From the NCBI GenBank assembly GCA_900547045.1, contig URFB01000053.1, positions 1 to 8,005 on the forward strand: a DNA stretch of 8,005 nucleotides. Reading direction: 5' to 3'. The notes below the pieces were generated by a model, which searched no databases, had not been told where the DNA came from, and worked only from the letters and a program-made list of their open reading frames with translations. Numbering within the stretch: position 1 is the stretch's first letter; every line of letters begins with the position of its first letter. Shown here one piece after another: positions 6,449 through 8,005 of the stretch. This DNA is from an uncultured Mollicutes bacterium. GTDB lineage: Bacteria; Bacillota_I; Bacilli_A; Acholeplasmatales; Anaeroplasmataceae. A program made the translations under genes and the position numbers.

Positions 6449-7390
6449 ATGCCACTAGTAGATACTAGAGAAATGTTTAAAAAAGCATATGATGGTCATT
6501 ATGCAATTGGTGCCTTCAATATCAACAATATGGAACAAATTCAAGGAATTATTGATGCATGTAATGAATTACATAGCCCTGTAATTTTACAGGTTTCAAG
6601 AGGTGCTAGAAAATATGCAAAGCCTATTTATTTGAAGAAAATGGTAGAGGCTGCCGTAGAGGATTCAAATATTCCTATTGCGCTACACCTAGACCATGGT
6701 GATACATTCGAAACCTGCAAGGATTGTATTGATGGAGGATTTACATCAGTTATGATTGATGGTTCTTCTCTAAGCCTTGAGGAAAATATCGCCCTTACAA
6801 AGAAGGTATGTGAATATGCTCATAATCACGTTCCTTATGTTACAGTTGAGGGTGAGCTTGGTCGTTTAGCCGGTGTTGAGGAGCATGTAAATGTTTCTGC
6901 AGAGGATTCAAGCTATACAAATCCTGATGATGTAGAAAGATTCGTTAAGGAAACTGGTGTTGATTCCCTTGCAATCGCCATTGGTACAAGCCATGGTGCC
7001 TTCAAGTTTAAGCCAGGTACAAAGCCACAGCTTCGCTTTGATATCCTTGAGGAGGTTGCACGTCGTCTTCCTAACTTCCCAATCGTTTTACACGGAGCTT
7101 CTTCTGTTGTTCAGGAATATGTACGTATTCTTGAGGAAAATGGCGGAAAGATGCCAAACGCTATCGGCGTTCCTGAGGAAATGCTAAGAAAGGCTGCGAC
7201 AATGGCTGTATGTAAGATTAATATTGATTCTGATATTCGTCTTGCCTGCACGGCTATGGTAAGAAAGCACCTTGTTGAGCACCCTGATCATTTTGACCCA
7301 CGTCAATATTTAACAGATGCTCGTCAGGCTGTTCATGATATGGTAGTTTATAAGATCAAGACTGTTCTTGGTTCTGAAAACAAAGCATAA
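6449..7390 (+). CDS. fba: Class II fructose-bisphosphate aldolase
   Basis: This cytosolic enzyme of glycolysis and gluconeogenesis reversibly cleaves fructose 1,6-bisphosphate into dihydroxyacetone phosphate and glyceraldehyde 3-phosphate, using zinc. The 313-residue length fits the compact class II type common in Bacillota. Motifs in order are the N-terminal GAFNINNMEQ (21-30) and HLDHGDTFE (80-88) with catalytic D82 and zinc ligand H83. Then come VEGELGRLAG (133-142) with E134, GTSHGAFKF (179-187) with zinc ligand H182, VLHGASS (213-219) with zinc ligand H215, and NIDSD (258-262), which binds substrate phosphate. All are intact. Related sugar bisphosphate aldolases (tagatose, 5-keto-gluconate type) share this fold. 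The lack of other sugar genes nearby and the strong own promoter favour the housekeeping aldolase. It sits as its own unit between promoter and terminator. Confidence 0.95.
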   Translation: MPLVDTREMFKKAYDGHYAIGAFNINNMEQIQGIIDACNELHSPVILQVSRGARKYAKPIYLKKMVEAAVEDSNIPIALHLDHGDTFETCKDCIDGGFTSVMIDGSSLSLEENIALTKKVCEYAHNHVPYVTVEGELGRLAGVEEHVNVSAEDSSYTNPDDVERFVKETGVDSLAIAIGTSHGAFKFKPGTKPQLRFDILEEVARRLPNFPIVLHGASSVVQEYVRILEENGGKMPNAIGVPEEMLRKAATMAVCKINIDSDIRLACTAMVRKHLVEHPDHFDPRQYLTDARQAVHDMVVYKIKTVLGSENKA

Positions 7391-7406
7391 TTGATATAAA
7401 AATTGG

Positions 7407-7430
7407 GGTAAGCAAATGCTTACCTTTTTT
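7407..7430 (+). terminator. Intrinsic terminator of fba
   Basis: GGTAAGC (7407-7413) pairs with GCTTACC (7418-7424) around the loop AAAT and is followed by T6 (7425-7430). It lies 16 nt after the fba stop. Confidence 0.92.
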
Positions 7431-7457
7431 CATATTATTAAGCCTTTAGCATATAAT
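7430..7457 (+). promoter_or_regulatory. Candidate promoter of yabP-yabQ, sigma-E-like
   Basis: TCATATT (7430-7436) and CATATAAT (7450-7457) resemble the -35 (KMATATT) and -10 (CATACAnT) of mother-cell sigma-E promoters, with a 13-nt gap that is one short of the usual. The same DNA can be read as a sigma-A promoter: TTCATA (7429-7434), 17 nt, TATAAT (7452-7457). It starts at the last T of the fba terminator. Which reading is right cannot be told from sequence, but sigma-E control would fit a sporulation gene. Confidence 0.45.
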
Positions 7458-7471
7458 TAACTGGTGATATT

Positions 7472-7717
7472 GTGGAAATAAAAATGTCCAGTACTAAAGC
7501 TATTACAGTTGGTGGTGTTAAAAAAATTAAGGAAATAACCGCTACTGAAGCTATTTTAGAGCTTGAAAATACACCTCTTACAATTAAAGGGAATAATTTA
7601 ACACTTGTCAAAACAAATAATGAAATGAATAACGTAGAGCTTGAAGGAGAAATTTATAGCCTTGAATTTAAAGCTTTGAAGACTAAGGAATCCTTCTTCA
7701 AGAAGCTATTTGCTTAA
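7472..7717 (+). CDS. yabP: YabP-family sporulation protein
   Basis: The 81-residue protein follows the YabP/YqfC family pattern. An opening ITVGGVKKIKEI leads to ILELENTPLTIKGNNLTL, then an acidic-Asn turn, VELEGEIYSLEF and the typical tail ESFFKKLF. In Bacillus YabP is a mother-cell sporulation protein tied to spore envelope assembly; its biochemical role is not established. It is shorter than B. subtilis YabP (about 100 residues), mainly at the N-terminus. The start is GTG at 7472, with GGTGAT (7463-7468) as the 3' part of a Shine-Dalgarno site. An in-frame ATG at 7484 is the alternative. The last base of its stop is the first base of the next gene's ATG (TAATG), the close pairing expected of yabP-yabQ. 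There is no membrane segment. Confidence 0.75.
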   Translation: MEIKMSSTKAITVGGVKKIKEITATEAILELENTPLTIKGNNLTLVKTNNEMNNVELEGEIYSLEFKALKTKESFFKKLFA

Positions 7718-7911
7718 TGGAATATCTTCTATTAATTATAAATTTAGGCTATGGCTATCTTATGGGCTTTATATTGAGATTTTTAAGATTTAAGAAAATC
7801 TCTTGTTTTAAGGATTTAATATTCTCCTTCCTTTATATAATTTTTTATATTATTAATACTTTCAGATATTGGGACTTTTCCCCATGTAATTTGATTAGTA
7901 AGATATCCTGA
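7717..7911 (+). CDS. Short YabQ-like membrane protein, probably truncated
   Basis: The 64-residue product is very hydrophobic: one membrane segment with small residues (LLLIINLGYGYLMGFIL, about 4-20), then RFLRFKK, then FKDLIFSFLYIIFYIIN (about 31-47). The pattern of a Gly-rich first helix, an Arg pair, and an Asp before the second helix recalls the N-terminal half of YabQ, a mother-cell membrane protein needed for spore cortex in B. subtilis. Its position directly after yabP (1 nt overlap) supports this. The rest of YabQ is absent: after residue 47 the sequence is unlike the family and stops at 7911, and no other plus-strand frame continues it. The end overlaps an opposite-strand reading frame from 7816. 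It may be a shortened working gene or a broken one. Confidence 0.5.
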   Translation: MEYLLLIINLGYGYLMGFILRFLRFKKISCFKDLIFSFLYIIFYIINTFRYWDFSPCNLISKIS

Positions 7912-8005
7912 AGGATTTAAATTAAAATGAATTTCCAATGCTTTAGTAATAATGGAACAAATAATATAAGATATTATAAATACTACTACCATTTTTACAA
8001 CATTT
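7816..8005 (-). CDS. C-terminal end of an unrecognised membrane protein, partial
   Basis: A minus-strand frame is open from the right edge of the window to a TAA at 7816-7818, at least 62 codons. It encodes a hydrophobic stretch (VVKMVVVFIISYIICSII) followed by a polar tail with a balanced composition (HFNLNPSGYLTNQITWGKV, then SINNIKNYIKEGEY). This looks like a real protein end and not an AT-rich random frame. The start is outside the window; an internal ATG at 7992 has no Shine-Dalgarno site. It overlaps the yabQ-like gene tail to tail by about 96 nt. No terminator follows on the minus strand. I do not recognise the family. Confidence 0.45.
   Translation of the reverse strand, partial: NVVKMVVVFIISYIICSIITKALEIHFNLNPSGYLTNQITWGKVPISESINNIKNYIKEGEY

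Noticed and set aside
6957..7187. Plus-strand reading frame in another frame within fba
   Set aside because: It is a shadow inside the intact aldolase, with no ribosome binding site and low-complexity composition.
7776..7802. Inverted repeat GAGATTTT / AAAATCTC inside the yabQ-like gene, as a terminator for the minus-strand gene
   Set aside because: The stem is 8 nt and AT-rich with an 11-nt loop, and no T tract follows on either strand in the needed place. It is also within codons of the plus-strand frame.

Overview
The window comes from an AT-rich, Gram-positive-type bacterium of the Bacillota, on the Bacilli/Erysipelotrichia/Mollicutes-relative side. Three things point there. The gene order tilS-hpt-ftsH-rqcP is the one known from Bacillus-like genomes. 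Shine-Dalgarno sites are of the GGAGG type. TGA is used as stop and TGG as Trp, so this is the standard code and not a Mycoplasma code. Homologues of the sporulation genes yabP and yabQ suggest a spore former, or a recent descendant of one.

Left part (1-1089): no intact gene. On the minus strand, 983-445 is a shrunken, frameshifted iron-containing alcohol dehydrogenase that still has its ribosome binding site and a plausible promoter. Beyond it (1-444) is AT-rich sequence with short broken reading frames and a weak hairpin. This looks like a decaying region divergent from tilS.

Middle (1072-5431): a compact plus-strand operon, tilS (tRNA-Ile lysidine synthetase), hpt (hypoxanthine phosphoribosyltransferase), ftsH (membrane AAA+ zinc protease) and rqcP (S4-domain ribosome quality control factor). 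Junctions are 4 nt overlap, 14 nt gap and 14 nt overlap. An extended -10 promoter precedes it, and an intrinsic terminator begins inside the end of rqcP. The genes serve decoding fidelity, purine salvage, membrane protein turnover and rescue of stalled nascent chains.

Right part (5433-8005): an HD-GYP phosphodiesterase with a cupin-like N-terminal domain has its own sigma-A-type promoter. It is followed by fba (class II fructose-bisphosphate aldolase) with its own promoter and a clear terminator. Then come yabP and a short yabQ-like gene in a 1-nt overlapping pair, with a candidate sigma-E-like promoter upstream. In Bacillus subtilis yabO(rqcP)-yabP-yabQ are adjacent; here two unrelated genes lie between them. 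At the right edge a minus-strand reading frame enters from outside the window and overlaps the end of the yabQ-like gene tail to tail.

Most of the window is housekeeping. The points worth a second look are the unusual PP-loop of TilS (Tyr in place of the first Gly), the alcohol dehydrogenase relic, the cupin/HD-GYP fusion, the split yabO-yabP-yabQ block with its sigma-E-like promoter, and the yabQ/minus-strand collision. I found no CRISPR array, RNA gene, insertion sequence or convincing new defence system.
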